Shown piece by piece: positions 55,352-63,378 of a DNA stretch of 64,000 nt. A program made the translations under genes and the position numbers. Positions within the stretch are counted from its first letter, which is position 1. Every line of letters begins with the position of its first letter. Origin of the DNA: Raineya orbicola (GTDB lineage Bacteria; Bacteroidota; Bacteroidia; Cytophagales; Thermonemataceae); NCBI RefSeq assembly GCF_002843425.1, contig NZ_NKXO01000004.1, forward strand, positions 44,620 to 108,619, in the 5' to 3' direction. The notes under the pieces were generated by a model. That model was not told the DNA's origin. It made no database searches and saw only the letters and a program-made list of their open reading frames with translations.

Positions 55352-55906
55352 TTAGCTTTTATCACCAACTTTTTCGGCGTAAATTTCAAAATTTTCGGCT
55401 TCCGCAAAAATCATTTTTTGCTTACCCTTGATACTATAACGCAAAACTTTTTCATCTTTCAAATACAAATTCAATTCTTTTTCCGAAGCGTATAAGTAAT
55501 TTTCTGTCTGCAAAAATGCTTTAATTTGTATAGGGGTTTGATTTTTATCAAATTTTATCTCCAAAAACTTTACTTTCAAATCGCTATTTTTGGCTTGGTA
55601 TTGCAAAATCAGTGTGTCGCCTTTTTGTTCTCTACGTTCATCATATAAATCCTTAAAAGCAGATTTGTTGATATTTGTCTGCTCAAAAAATGCCAATTCT
55701 TTTTCCCAACGAATGTTCTCAATTTTTTTCTGTTGTTTCTGATTTTCTGTAAAAGTAGTTTTTAAGTAAAATCCGCCTTTTTGAGCATATAATTTTTGCA
55801 AAAATGCTGTCAAATCATAATAATAACTCACATTGTTATTCGGCTCTTGCGACTTATAACAAGCAGAAAAAAGAAGAAAAATTGCTCCATATAAAAAATT
55901 TTTCAC
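55352..55906 (-). CDS. Putative lipoprotein, unknown function
   Basis: A 184-residue protein with a lipoprotein signal ('LYGAIFLLFSAC', lipid Cys at 16). The mature part is beta-strand rich and Lys-rich, and no domain was recognised. It lies 2 nt after udk on the same strand, so it is co-transcribed with it, and it converges with the Rpn-family gene. Confidence 0.7.
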   Translation of the reverse strand: MKNFLYGAIFLLFSACYKSQEPNNNVSYYYDLTAFLQKLYAQKGGFYLKTTFTENQKQQKKIENIRWEKELAFFEQTNINKSAFKDLYDERREQKGDTLILQYQAKNSDLKVKFLEIKFDKNQTPIQIKAFLQTENYLYASEKELNLYLKDEKVLRYSIKGKQKMIFAEAENFEIYAEKVGDKS

Positions 55907-55908
55907 TT

Positions 55909-56526
55909 TTATTCAATTTTATTTTTTAGATAACTCACAAGCATTTCCAAAGGTTTCTGAAAGTGTTTATTATTAGGAATAATAATATCGGCTTCGTTTT
56001 TGAAGGGTTCAATATAACGCTCATACGTAGGGGCAACGTGCTTTTCGTAACGATACAAAACATCTGAAAGGTCATAACCTCGCTCTACTTGGTCGCGATG
56101 AATACGGCGTTTGAGCTTGATATGCTCTTTGGCATCAATGAAAATCTTTAAGTCCAACAGGTCAGCAATTTCTTTGAAATAAAACACAAAAATTCCCTCT
56201 ACAATAATAATAGGAGCAGGCTTAAAAATCAGTGTTTTAGGAACTATATCAGGGTTATTGTAGGTATATTCCAAACGATAGACTACCTCCCCATTACGAA
56301 GTTTTTGTATATCGCGTGCATACTCGTGAGCGTTGATGGATTCGGGCAAATCAAAGTTATGTACCCCATTTTCATCAACAGGTTGTTCTTCGCGTGGGCG
56401 ATAGTAGTTGTCTTGTGAAACAAGACAAACCTGCTCGTCTGAAAAGGCATTGAGCAAACCTTTTAAAAAAGAAGTTTTGCCCGAAGCACTGCCTCCCGTA
56501 ATGCCCACGATAAAAGGTTTTTGCAT
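55909..56526 (-). CDS. udk: Uridine kinase
   Basis: A 205-residue P-loop kinase that phosphorylates uridine/cytidine in salvage. The start is the ATG at 56526 ('MQKPFIVGITGGSASGKTSF'), with an upstream in-frame Met adding 8 residues. The Walker A is GGSASGKT (11-18); 'SQDNYYRP' and 'FDLPESINAHEY' with 'VEGIFVFY' are the family substrate sites, and 'RRIHRDQVERG' is the lid. It is divergent from hppD. Confidence 0.94.
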   Translation of the reverse strand: MQKPFIVGITGGSASGKTSFLKGLLNAFSDEQVCLVSQDNYYRPREEQPVDENGVHNFDLPESINAHEYARDIQKLRNGEVVYRLEYTYNNPDIVPKTLIFKPAPIIIVEGIFVFYFKEIADLLDLKIFIDAKEHIKLKRRIHRDQVERGYDLSDVLYRYEKHVAPTYERYIEPFKNEADIIIPNNKHFQKPLEMLVSYLKNKIE

Positions 56527-56667
56527 AGAAGTACTTTTTTTCGCCTGCAAAATTAGAAATCTTTGTCAAAATGCTGATAAATGCTTTTGGAAAAAATGCA
56601 AAAAAATCTTATTTTGGTGCAAAATTTTGTTTGTCCTTTTCTTGAACATATAAAAAACTGATTTTTT

Positions 56668-57759
56668 ATGGAAGATTTTTTGCCTATTCTCGGAACAGAC
56701 CACATTGAGTTTTATGTGGGCAATGCCAAACAAGCTGCTTATTTTTATCAAGCCGCTTTTGGCTTTGAACTCGTAGCCTATGCCGGACCCGAAACAGGAG
56801 TACGTGATAGAACTTCTTATGTATTGCAACAAAATAAAATTCGCTTTGTGCTTACAGCACCGATGTTTCCTGAAAGTGAAATTGCTCAACACGTACATAA
56901 GCACGGCGATGGTGTAAAAGTACTTGCTCTATGGGTAGATGATGCCGAAAAATCGTATTATGAGACAATGAGTCGTGGAGCTAAATCTGCTTTTGAGCCT
57001 AAAAAATTGAAAGATGAATTCGGAGAAGTAGTAATTTCTGCTATTCATACCTATGGCGAAACTATCCATACTTTCGTAGAACGTAAAAACTACAAAGGGG
57101 CTTTTATGCCCGGTTATGTACCTGCCAAAAGCACTATGAAAGTTGAGCCTATTGGCTTAAAACACGTGGATCACTGCGTTGGCAATGTAGAACTTGGAAA
57201 AATGAATACTTGGGTAGAGTTTTATGAAAAAGTAATGGGCTTCAAATTGCTTGTAACCTTTGACGATAAAGATATCTCTACCGAATACTCTGCTCTTATG
57301 TCCAAAGTAGTTTCTAATGGCACAGGGTATATCAAGTTTCCTATCAATGAACCTGCCGAAGGCAGAAAAAAATCACAGATTGAAGAGTACTTAGATTTTT
57401 ACAAAGGTCCTGGTGTACAGCATATTGCTATTGAAACCGAAAATATTATCCACACCGTTAGTGAGCTTCGTCGCCGTGGCGTAGATTTCTTATACGTGCC
57501 CGATAATTACTACGACGACCTCTACGACAGAGTTGGTAAAATAGATGAAGATGTCCAAAAACTCAAAGAACTTAATATTTTGGTTGATAGAGATGATGAA
57601 GGATATTTATTGCAGATTTTCACCAAACCCGTAGAAGACCGCCCTACGCTCTTTTATGAAATTATCCAACGTAAAGGTGCAACTTCTTTCGGAAAAGGCA
57701 ATTTCAAAGCTCTTTTTGAAGCCATTGAACGCGAACAAGCCGTAAGAGGTAATTTGTAA
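56668..57759 (+). CDS. hppD: 4-Hydroxyphenylpyruvate dioxygenase
   Basis: A 363-residue iron enzyme in tyrosine breakdown that makes homogentisate. It has two VOC domains (about 8-145 and 160-340). The iron ligands are visible: His in 'LKHVDHCVGNV', His in 'GVQHIAIET' and Glu in 'TLFYEIIQRKG'. The C-terminal closing helix ('GNFKALFEAIEREQ') is intact. Other tyrosine-degradation genes are not in the window. It ends with a strong terminator. Confidence 0.96.
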   Translation: MEDFLPILGTDHIEFYVGNAKQAAYFYQAAFGFELVAYAGPETGVRDRTSYVLQQNKIRFVLTAPMFPESEIAQHVHKHGDGVKVLALWVDDAEKSYYETMSRGAKSAFEPKKLKDEFGEVVISAIHTYGETIHTFVERKNYKGAFMPGYVPAKSTMKVEPIGLKHVDHCVGNVELGKMNTWVEFYEKVMGFKLLVTFDDKDISTEYSALMSKVVSNGTGYIKFPINEPAEGRKKSQIEEYLDFYKGPGVQHIAIETENIIHTVSELRRRGVDFLYVPDNYYDDLYDRVGKIDEDVQKLKELNILVDRDDEGYLLQIFTKPVEDRPTLFYEIIQRKGATSFGKGNFKALFEAIEREQAVRGNL

Positions 57760-57792
57760 AAATGGCTTTTTCCCTAAAAAATTCTCCTTTCC

Positions 57793-57826
57793 AAGCCTTC
57801 ATCTTTTTTGATGAAGGCTTTTTTTA
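57793..57826 (+). terminator. Terminator of hppD
   Basis: AAGCCTTCATC (57793-57803) pairs perfectly with GATGAAGGCTT (57810-57820), followed by TTTTT. Confidence 0.9.
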
Positions 57827-58066
57827 GAACAACACTGAAAAATGTAAATTCCAACGACTTTCAGCACGAATTTCACCATTTCCTAAATTTTGCACAACAG
57901 GATTACACCTATACTCATTTTCTTGAAAGCATAGCTTTCTATTCCGAGATTTCCTGTAAGCAGAAATTTTTTATTGATTTTCATCAATAATTTTTCTTTC
58001 CTTGCGTGTAGGTTTCTTATTTTAGAAAAATTCGTAACTTGCACCGCTCAACATAAACAGCAAATT
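57827..58066 (+). promoter_or_regulatory. Intergenic leader of accD
   Basis: About 240 nt between the hppD terminator and accD (306 nt from stop to start). It holds a TAACTTGC -7-like box at 58035-58042, the same variant as at 46284, about 25 nt before the accD ATG. An open frame of 60 codons crosses it but starts inside the terminator stem and lacks support. I see nothing else in it. Confidence 0.4.
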
Positions 58067-58930
58067 ATGAGTTGGTTTATCAGACAAGAAAAAGGCATTC
58101 AGACCCCGACTTCACAGAAAAAAGAATCACCTGATGGGCTTTGGTATAAATGTCCTTCTTGCAAAAAGGTAATGCTTACCCACGAATTGCAAGCCAATTA
58201 TTACACCTGTCTCAACTGCAATTATCACGAAAAAATTGGCTCAGCAGAATATTTTGCTATCCTTTTTGATAACAACGAGTTTGAAGAATTAAACCCTAAT
58301 ATGACTTCCGCCGACCCGCTTAAATTCGTGGATAGCAAAGACTACCCCACACGTATTGCGGAAGCTCAAAAAAAAACAGGCTTAAAAGATGCTATTCGCA
58401 CCGCTTATGGCAAAATGAATAGCATTGATATTGTAATAGCCTGTATGGATTTTGAGTTTATAGGCGGTTCTATGGGTTCGGTGGTAGGAGAAAAAATTGC
58501 CCGAGCCATTGATTTTTGCATAGAAAAGCGATTGCCTTTGCTGATTATTTCGCGTTCGGGAGGGGCAAGAATGATGGAAGCGGGCTTTTCGCTTATGCAA
58601 ATGGCTAAAACCTCTGCCAAACTGGCTCTTTTGGATAAAGCAGGTTTGCCTTACATTTCTCTGCTCACAGACCCTACCACAGGAGGAGTTACAGCTTCTT
58701 TTGCAATGCTTGGCGATTTTAATATTGCAGAGCCTAACGCTTTGATAGGTTTCGCAGGACCGAGAGTTATTCGTGAAACTATCGGCAGAGATTTACCTTC
58801 GGGCTTTCAAACTGCTGAATTTGTGCTTGAACACGGCTTTTTAGATTTTATTGTTCATCGCAAAGACCTCAAAGACGAGCTTACCTCCCTACTGAAAATG
58901 ATTTTACCAAAAAATGGGAATGGGAAATAA
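58067..58930 (+). CDS. accD: Acetyl-CoA carboxylase carboxyltransferase, beta subunit
   Basis: A 287-residue subunit that transfers CO2 from biotin to acetyl-CoA in fatty acid synthesis. The start ATG at 58067 gives '[14 protein letters not shown]', the family N-terminus. A four-Cys zinc ribbon (CPSC and CLNC, about 28-50) precedes the crotonase-like domain with '[18 protein letters not shown]' and '[18 protein letters not shown]'. Length is normal. It is the last core gene before the accessory region. Confidence 0.96.
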   Translation: MSWFIRQEKGIQTPTSQKKESPDGLWYKCPSCKKVMLTHELQANYYTCLNCNYHEKIGSAEYFAILFDNNEFEELNPNMTSADPLKFVDSKDYPTRIAEAQKKTGLKDAIRTAYGKMNSIDIVIACMDFEFIGGSMGSVVGEKIARAIDFCIEKRLPLLIISRSGGARMMEAGFSLMQMAKTSAKLALLDKAGLPYISLLTDPTTGGVTASFAMLGDFNIAEPNALIGFAGPRVIRETIGRDLPSGFQTAEFVLEHGFLDFIVHRKDLKDELTSLLKMILPKNGNGK

Positions 58931-59025
58931 CTTCTTGTCCTTTGAGAAGTACTCAAGTAGTTTATTATCAATAAATTATTTGATATTTTTTTGAGAAACC
59001 GCAAGATTTCGTAAAATAACGTGAG

Positions 59026-59150
59026 TTATGCGGCGAAATCTTTGTAAAGTATAATTTCGTTGGATATTTTGTAGCAGTCGTTAATAGCAGGTTTCTTATC
59101 TAAAAAAGTATAAGCGGCCATACCCACCATAGGCTCATCAAGAAATTTTT
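59026..59150 (-). pseudogene. C-terminal remnant of an unidentified gene cut by the IS element
   Basis: Reading the minus strand gives about 40 codons with coding-like composition, 'FLDEPMVGMAAYTFLDKK' through 'ISNEIILYKDFAA' and a TAA at 59026-59028. The frame is open only up to the left end of the IS1-family element at 59154, where a stop follows. It therefore looks like the 3' end of an older gene whose 5' part was lost when the element inserted or later. I do not recognise the family. The 95 nt between accD and this fragment hold nothing else that I can see. Confidence 0.5.
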
Positions 59151-59153
59151 AGG

Positions 59154-59831
59154 GTTGTGGTAAAGATTGTATGATATTTTTGTAAAAAGCAAAGAGAGAT
59201 TATTTTTGCAATATGTGTGAGGTATTCACAAAAGTAAACTGCCCTCATTGTCAAGGTACAAAGATAGTAAAAAATGGTCATAAAAAGGATAGATCACAAA
59301 ATTTTTTGTGTAAATCTTGTGGTAAGCAGTTTCAACAGGCTTATCGATACAAGGGAGCAGACCCTAAAAATAAACATCTGATAGTGAGTATATTACTAAA
59401 AAATAGTAGCATACGAGATATTGCAAAGGTCTTACAAGTCAGTCGTGCTTGTGTATAAAATCAGCTCTTAAGCAGTCTGAAAAGTGTGTGATAACTCCCA
59501 AGCAAAAGCACTACAAAAGTGTTCAGATAGACGAATTTTGGTCTTATGTTCAGCACAAGAAAAAGCCAAAGCGAAAGATATTGAAATTGACCAGTATTGT
59601 ACCGACCATTGGGTTGCTTTTGCTGATGTATTAGAGCAGGGCACAAAACCATCAAGTTGGCAAACATCTGACCCGTCATATTGAGGGACTGAATAATGCC
59701 TTACGAGCCAGAAATAGGCGTTTTGTACGAAAAACGACTTGCTTTTCTAAAAAAGACAAGTAGCACGAAGCAGATATCAAAACCATCTTTCAACAATGGA
59801 ACTATCGCTATCATACATTCTAAACAACAAC
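59154..59831 (+). mobile_element. Degenerate IS1-family insertion sequence
   Basis: A 678-bp element bounded by imperfect inverted repeats: 59154-59176 and the reverse complement of 59809-59831 agree at 19 of 23 positions, ending in the shared TGTATGATA. Inside is an IS1-type two-frame transposase region: an InsA-like zinc-ribbon frame and an InsB-like catalytic region broken by frameshifts. I see no clear target-site duplication. The size is near that of intact IS1 elements, so decay is mainly by small changes. The right end stops 42 nt short of the first attC-like site. Confidence 0.82.
59213..59822 (+). pseudogene. IS1-family transposase, frameshifted and inactive
   Basis: The first frame (59213-59458) encodes an InsA-like protein with CPHC...CKSC zinc ribbon and a helix-turn-helix ('SIRDIAKVLQVSRACV'). 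The second frame (from about 59449) gives 'QIDEFWSYV' with the first catalytic Asp. A third frame gives 'YCTDHWVAFADV' with the second Asp, and another gives 'HQVGKHLTRHIEGLNNALRARNRRF' with the third acidic residue, followed by an in-frame TAG and then 'TIFQQWNYRYHTF'. The first shift could be the programmed InsA-InsB frameshift; the later shifts, a missing stretch and the TAG are true damage. Confidence 0.85.
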
Positions 59832-59872
59832 ATTCTTTTATATGTTAATATTTTGTCGTCTTTTAGAGTTGC

Positions 59873-60003
59873 CACTAACGGAAAAGGCTTGCCGAAGGCG
59901 GGGTGTTTCAGCACTACCGTTGATTTGAAAAATCAAAGTCTGTTTAAGCAGAAAAGTGTCATAGTAGCACGTCACCCCCGCTTGCGGCAATACCTTGTTA
60001 TGT
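59873..60003 (-). repeat. attC-like site 1 (end of cassette A)
   Basis: A 131-bp imperfect palindrome. Plus-strand ends are CACTAAC (59873-59879) and GTTATGT (59997-60003). Inner arms pair as GCTTGCCGAAGGCGGGGTG with CACCCCCGCTTGCGGCAA. It lies 13 nt after the stop of the cassette A gene on the minus strand. It is the outermost site of the array, and its left arm carries extra unpaired bases. Confidence 0.8.
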
Positions 60004-61249
60004 GCATCCCTTCTTATCATTCGTGTTTTGGCTCATTTAAGTCAAAATAATTTCCTTTTGTTTTGTCAAGTATTTCCGCAATGAGTTTAAAGTTTTGTTC
60101 TGTCGGTTTGAGGTTTACATATTTGTCAACTATGGTTCTGTGTCTGTATATAATAAAAGTATTATCAACACTCGCATTGATTTTGTTAAGGTATACCTCG
60201 CTTTCAGTGTCGCTGAATGATGGCACAAATGTCAAAGCAATTTTTTGAAGCCCTAATTCGTTTCCAATTTTTTCTAACTCTGTTTGTCGTGCCAGCTTGT
60301 TGTATTTTTTTGAGTTTCCGTAAACAAAGTATGCTTTAAGATACTTTTCTCTTGATATACTTTCGTTGTCCAATTGTTTAAGCCATTTTTTTATGTCTGG
60401 CCAATTGGGGTTATCACCAACGAAATATACAATTCCGTGATAGCGTCCATATTTGCAAACAGGGCAAGTCCTTGTTCCTTTGTCTGGTCCAAATGCGTGA
60501 AATGGCATAAATGAAGGTTGGTCTTCGCCAATGTTTAAGCCAGATTGAATACCTGTTTTAGTTTTAGAGGGATAGTTGGGGATATTCAATCCTAATACAA
60601 TATTGTGTTCTGCAATTTGAATATTGCCGTCCAATACTACTCTTAACAATTCCGTTCCTGCTCTGTCAAGTTTGCCATATTTTTTCTTATGATTTAGATA
60701 CAATGGGTCATCATCAAAATAAAGGTCAGCATAATATTCGTTTATGTTTGGTTCTTTTATTGATAAGTGAATGTGTTGCGGAATATTATCATTCGGGTAA
60801 GCTGCTGGTCTTGAAGTTTTAATAGTATAATTTCCCTCCTTGTCAGACTTTACCCAACCTCGCAGTTTGCCGTGTTCCTTTGCTTGTTTAAGTGTTTCGT
60901 TATTTGATGAATACAAACCTTTATCGTCAGTATGCCAATAATAAATGATGACATCAGATGCAGGCGTTTTTCCGTCAAGTAGAAAAACTTTACCTGTCAG
61001 AATGAGTTTTTGCTTTCCTTCTTTCCAACCAATACTTGTATGTTCACTTGAAATATTTTTGGGCATTCCGACATACATCAATTCACAGCCCTCACAACCG
61101 CCACCAACTTCCTGAGTTTGTTTGATTTCGTTGGATTGTTGATTTGTTTGTCCGATGCAACTTGTCAAAAAGCTGAAAAGAGTTGCAAGTAGTCCTAAGA
61201 ATAATATTCTGTTCACTTTAGTGATATTGTCTGTTAGGGTTGCACATAA
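59879..61249 (-). mobile_element. Gene cassette A (intradiol dioxygenase/thioredoxin-like lipoprotein)
   Basis: A 1371-bp unit between the G/TT points of attC-like sites 2 and 1. Its own ends match: TTATGTGCA at 59998-60006 is the exact complement of TGCACATAA at 61241-61249, as expected for a cassette inserted as a ring. The single gene fills the unit, with 33 nt before its start and 13 nt between its stop and the attC. Confidence 0.8.
60017..61216 (-). CDS. Lipoprotein fusing an intradiol dioxygenase-like domain to a thioredoxin-like domain
   Basis: A 399-residue lipoprotein (lipid Cys20 in 'LTSC'). The N-terminal domain (about 40-215) is of the intradiol ring-cleavage dioxygenase fold, with the complete Fe(III) ligand set Tyr102, Tyr140, His148 and His150 ('AAYPNDNIPQHIH'), preceded by the CEGCE motif usual in exported Bacteroidota members. 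The C-terminal part (about 235-390) has CPVC (251-254) followed by a thioredoxin-like alternation ('GIVYFVGDNPNWPDIKKWL' and 'AYFVYGNSK'). The fused arrangement is unusual. A role on aromatic or quinone-type compounds outside the inner membrane is inference. It is cassette A's only gene. Confidence 0.85.
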   Translation of the reverse strand: MNRILFLGLLATLFSFLTSCIGQTNQQSNEIKQTQEVGGGCEGCELMYVGMPKNISSEHTSIGWKEGKQKLILTGKVFLLDGKTPASDVIIYYWHTDDKGLYSSNNETLKQAKEHGKLRGWVKSDKEGNYTIKTSRPAAYPNDNIPQHIHLSIKEPNINEYYADLYFDDDPLYLNHKKKYGKLDRAGTELLRVVLDGNIQIAEHNIVLGLNIPNYPSKTKTGIQSGLNIGEDQPSFMPFHAFGPDKGTRTCPVCKYGRYHGIVYFVGDNPNWPDIKKWLKQLDNESISREKYLKAYFVYGNSKKYNKLARQTELEKIGNELGLQKIALTFVPSFSDTESEVYLNKINASVDNTFIIYRHRTIVDKYVNLKPTEQNFKLIAEILDKTKGNYFDLNEPKHE

Positions 61250-61373
61250 CGTTTTGCAGCTACCCGAAGGGCGGGACTTTTACCACAACTTGATTTGAAA
61301 AACTAATGTTTAATTAACCCCAAAACTGTCTTTGGAACACGAAACCCCGCCTTTTGGGTAGCTGCTGTTAGCA
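61244..61373 (-). repeat. attC-like site 2 (end of cassette B)
   Basis: A 130-bp imperfect palindrome with ends ACATAAC (61244-61250) and GTTAGCA (61367-61373). Arms: GCAGCTACCCGAAGGGCGGG against CCCGCCTTTTGGGTAGCTGC. The left arm has GTTTT between AAC and the stem where the right has one base. Confidence 0.85.
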
Positions 61374-61793
61374 ACTGTAAATTTACTAGTAACAATAGTC
61401 GCCCAAACATATATTCCATTTATCTCCGTCTTGGTCATATCCTTGTAAGTCATATATTGCGTTATCAATACAGTCACAAGTCACTTCGTAACCACACGAA
61501 AGGAAACTTTTCAATTTAATTACTGTGGCTTGTCCTTCGCCCCAAAATATAATCGCATAAACAGAATAAGAGGAGTAATCATAGCTATTTGTAGCTTGAT
61601 TTAATTCCATCCCTGTCATAAAAGTTACTTTAACTGTATATTTCTTTGACCAACCATATCGTTGTTGGTATTTTACAGTTGCGACCCTTCTGCATTTAGC
61701 TTCTGCATTTGACAAAAATGTAATACTGAGAATAAATGTCAGTAATGCGGTAAGTAATTTTACTTTCATATTATTTGTTTTTATTGTTGCTAA
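61250..61793 (-). mobile_element. Gene cassette B (orphan secreted protein)
   Basis: A 544-bp unit between the cut points of sites 3 and 2. TTAGCAAC at 61368-61375 is the exact complement of GTTGCTAA at 61786-61793. One gene, with 24 nt before its start and 12 nt after its stop. Confidence 0.8.
61386..61769 (-). CDS. Secreted orphan cassette protein
   Basis: A 127-residue protein with a signal peptide cleaved after 'NAEA' (residue 24). The mature 103 residues hold six Cys (one near the start, then 'SCGYEVTCDC' and 'CLGDYC'), suggesting disulfides outside the cytoplasm. No domain is recognised, which is usual for integron cassette proteins. It is framed closely by two attC-like sites. Confidence 0.75.
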   Translation of the reverse strand: MKVKLLTALLTFILSITFLSNAEAKCRRVATVKYQQRYGWSKKYTVKVTFMTGMELNQATNSYDYSSYSVYAIIFWGEGQATVIKLKSFLSCGYEVTCDCIDNAIYDLQGYDQDGDKWNICLGDYCY

Positions 61794-61923
61794 CGTTTAT
61801 GCGGCTTGGCCGCAGTTGGGGATTAATTTTGCCAAAACTATAAAATAAAAACCAAACTTCCAAACACAAAACCAACTTTATTTTTTACACAAAAACCCCA
61901 ATTGCGCCAAACCGCTGTTAGCA
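61788..61923 (-). repeat. attC-like site 3 (end of cassette C)
   Basis: A 136-bp imperfect palindrome with ends TGCTAAC (61788-61794) and GTTAGCA (61917-61923). Arms: GCGGCTTGGCCGCAGTTGGGG against CCCCAATTGCGCCAAACCGC. The left arm has GTTTAT before the stem where the right has one base. Confidence 0.85.
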
Positions 61924-62390
61924 CCAGTTTTTCTTTCTTCTATTGATTGTGAATTGTCTATTTAAAATCGTTCTTAAATTCAAGATAGCAATTTTCACAA
62001 CCCAATGATAATCGTCTGTCGTTGTATATCCTTATAGTCAAGCAGTCAGCAATATTTACAGAAAGTTTATCTGAGCAAAATTCGCAATGGTTGTGGTTAG
62101 TTGGTGTCGTTTTGTCTGCATACTTTTATGTACTAAAGTCTTACCAAAAAGATATTTTGTCCTGTCACTGAAGTCTCAAATCGTTGTTCTTGCTGTCCTT
62201 TTTTTTAAATTTTTATAAAGTCCCCCATATTTTTGTACAATGTACAGTTTCTATTACGAAAAACAAGTCCGCCCAATTCAAATCATTTTCTGAAATTATC
62301 CTGTTCTACTACGTTCTTTATTTCGTCTACAAACTACTAATATGTTTGGTTTCTGTAATTCGGTTGATGTCGTCCTAAAATTGGTGCTAA
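61794..62390 (-). mobile_element. Gene cassette C (decayed gene)
   Basis: A 597-bp unit between sites 4 and 3. TTAGCACCA at 61918-61926 is the exact complement of TGGTGCTAA at 62382-62390. It holds no intact gene of cassette size, only a broken frame. Confidence 0.75.
61958..62333 (-). pseudogene. Broken zinc-ribbon-like gene in cassette C
   Basis: On the minus strand the 3' part (62125 down to 61958) is open for 55 codons, with two CxxC pairs ('HCEFCSDKLS' and 'GCENCYLEF') and a TAG end, but no start codon. Upstream, coding-like segments occur in shifted frames ('DEIKNVVEQDNF', then 'DLNWADLFFVIETVH') and are broken by several stops. It reads as a gene decayed by frameshifts. The plus-strand open frame at 62184-62378 has no supporting signal. 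Confidence 0.5.
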
Positions 62391-62516
62391 CGGTTTGCGG
62401 CTTGGCGAAGGGCGGGATTTTTAGCGCAAATGTTCATTCGAAGCACAAATGTTGAACCTTGCAAAAATGTTTCTACGAAGCACGAAACCCCGCCTTTTGC
62501 CAAACCGCTGTTAGCA
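62385..62516 (-). repeat. attC-like site 4 (end of cassette D)
   Basis: A 132-bp imperfect palindrome with ends TGCTAAC (62385-62391) and GTTAGCA (62510-62516). Arms: GCGGCTTGGCGAAGGGCGGG against CCCCGCCTTTTGCCAAACCGC. The left arm has GGTTT before the stem. Confidence 0.88.
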
Positions 62517-63378
62517 GTAGTGGTTCTTTGTTCGTCCGTCATTTTGATAGTTTTAAAATTTTAAATGCTCCTTGTCCAACAATGAAAAATACAATTGTCC
62601 CAACGATAAGGTCAGGATATTTTGAGTTTGTCAAGTAAACAAGTCCGCCTGCTATAATTACTCCAAGATTTACAATTACGTCATTGGATGTAAAAATCAT
62701 ACTTGCTTGCATATGTGCGTCTTTGCTTTTACTTTTTTGCAGTAAATACAAACAAAGTCCGTTGCCGATAAGTGCAAGAATTGAAATAATTATCATTGTC
62801 TGAAATGCAGGAATTGTTTCACTGCCTACAAATCGTCTGATTACTTCAATGAAACCGAAAACGGCAAGTGTCAACTGAAAATAACCTGCTGATTTTGCGA
62901 TGTTCTTTTTTCGTGTCATTGTCCCACCAACTGCAAAAAGTGCAAGTCCGTAAACTATGCTATCGGCAAGCATATCCAAGCTGTCCGCCACAAGTCCCAT
63001 TGAGTTTGAAATAAAACCTGTTGTCACTTCAAGAGCAAAAAAGAAAAAGTTGATAGCTAAAACTTGCCAAAGCAATTTTCTTTCTCGGTTAGTGTTGTCT
63101 GTCGTTGCTGTGTAATTGTCTGCCGAAACGCTGTCAATAAGTGAAGTGTCAAGTTTTAAGTTATCAAGTCGCTGAAAAATTTGGTCGTGATTGCCTGTGT
63201 GAAAAACGGTCAGTTGTCTGTTTGCAATGTCAAATTCTAACGAGTTGATGTTTGTCAAGTCGGCAAGTTTCATCCGTATCATTTGTTCTTCGGATGGGCA
63301 GTCCATTTTTGATATTTTAAATGTCGTTTTCCTCATTGTCTATTGTTGTCGGCTGGTGCGTCCTACCATTACTGCTAA
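62391..63378 (-). mobile_element. Gene cassette D (HMA-CDF cation transporter)
   Basis: A 988-bp unit between sites 5 and 4. TTAGCAGTA at 62511-62519 is the exact complement of TACTGCTAA at 63370-63378. One gene, with 42 nt before its start and 22 nt after its stop. Confidence 0.82.
62539..63336 (-). CDS. Cation diffusion facilitator with N-terminal HMA-like domain
   Basis: A 265-residue membrane transporter. Residues 1-70 form an HMA-like metal-binding fold ('KISKMDCPSEEQMI', with Cys13 only, so the CxxC is reduced to CxxE). The CDF part (about 88-265) has six helices; the metal-site helix reads 'LVADSLDMLADS' with Asp118, Asp121 and Asp125, and helix 5 has 'SNDVIVNLG'. There is no C-terminal cytoplasmic CDF domain. 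It should export a divalent metal by proton exchange; which metal is unknown. It is the only gene of cassette D. Confidence 0.85.
   Translation of the reverse strand: MRKTTFKISKMDCPSEEQMIRMKLADLTNINSLEFDIANRQLTVFHTGNHDQIFQRLDNLKLDTSLIDSVSADNYTATTDNTNRERKLLWQVLAINFFFFALEVTTGFISNSMGLVADSLDMLADSIVYGLALFAVGGTMTRKKNIAKSAGYFQLTLAVFGFIEVIRRFVGSETIPAFQTMIIISILALIGNGLCLYLLQKSKSKDAHMQASMIFTSNDVIVNLGVIIAGGLVYLTNSKYPDLIVGTIVFFIVGQGAFKILKLSK

Noticed and set aside
57808..57990. 60-codon plus-strand open frame
   Set aside because: It starts inside the hppD terminator, has no supporting start signal and no recognisable content.
62184..62378. 64-codon plus-strand open frame in cassette C
   Set aside because: It runs against the orientation of all cassette genes and overlaps a coding-like minus-strand remnant; its Leu/Phe-rich content looks like AT-rich shadow sequence.
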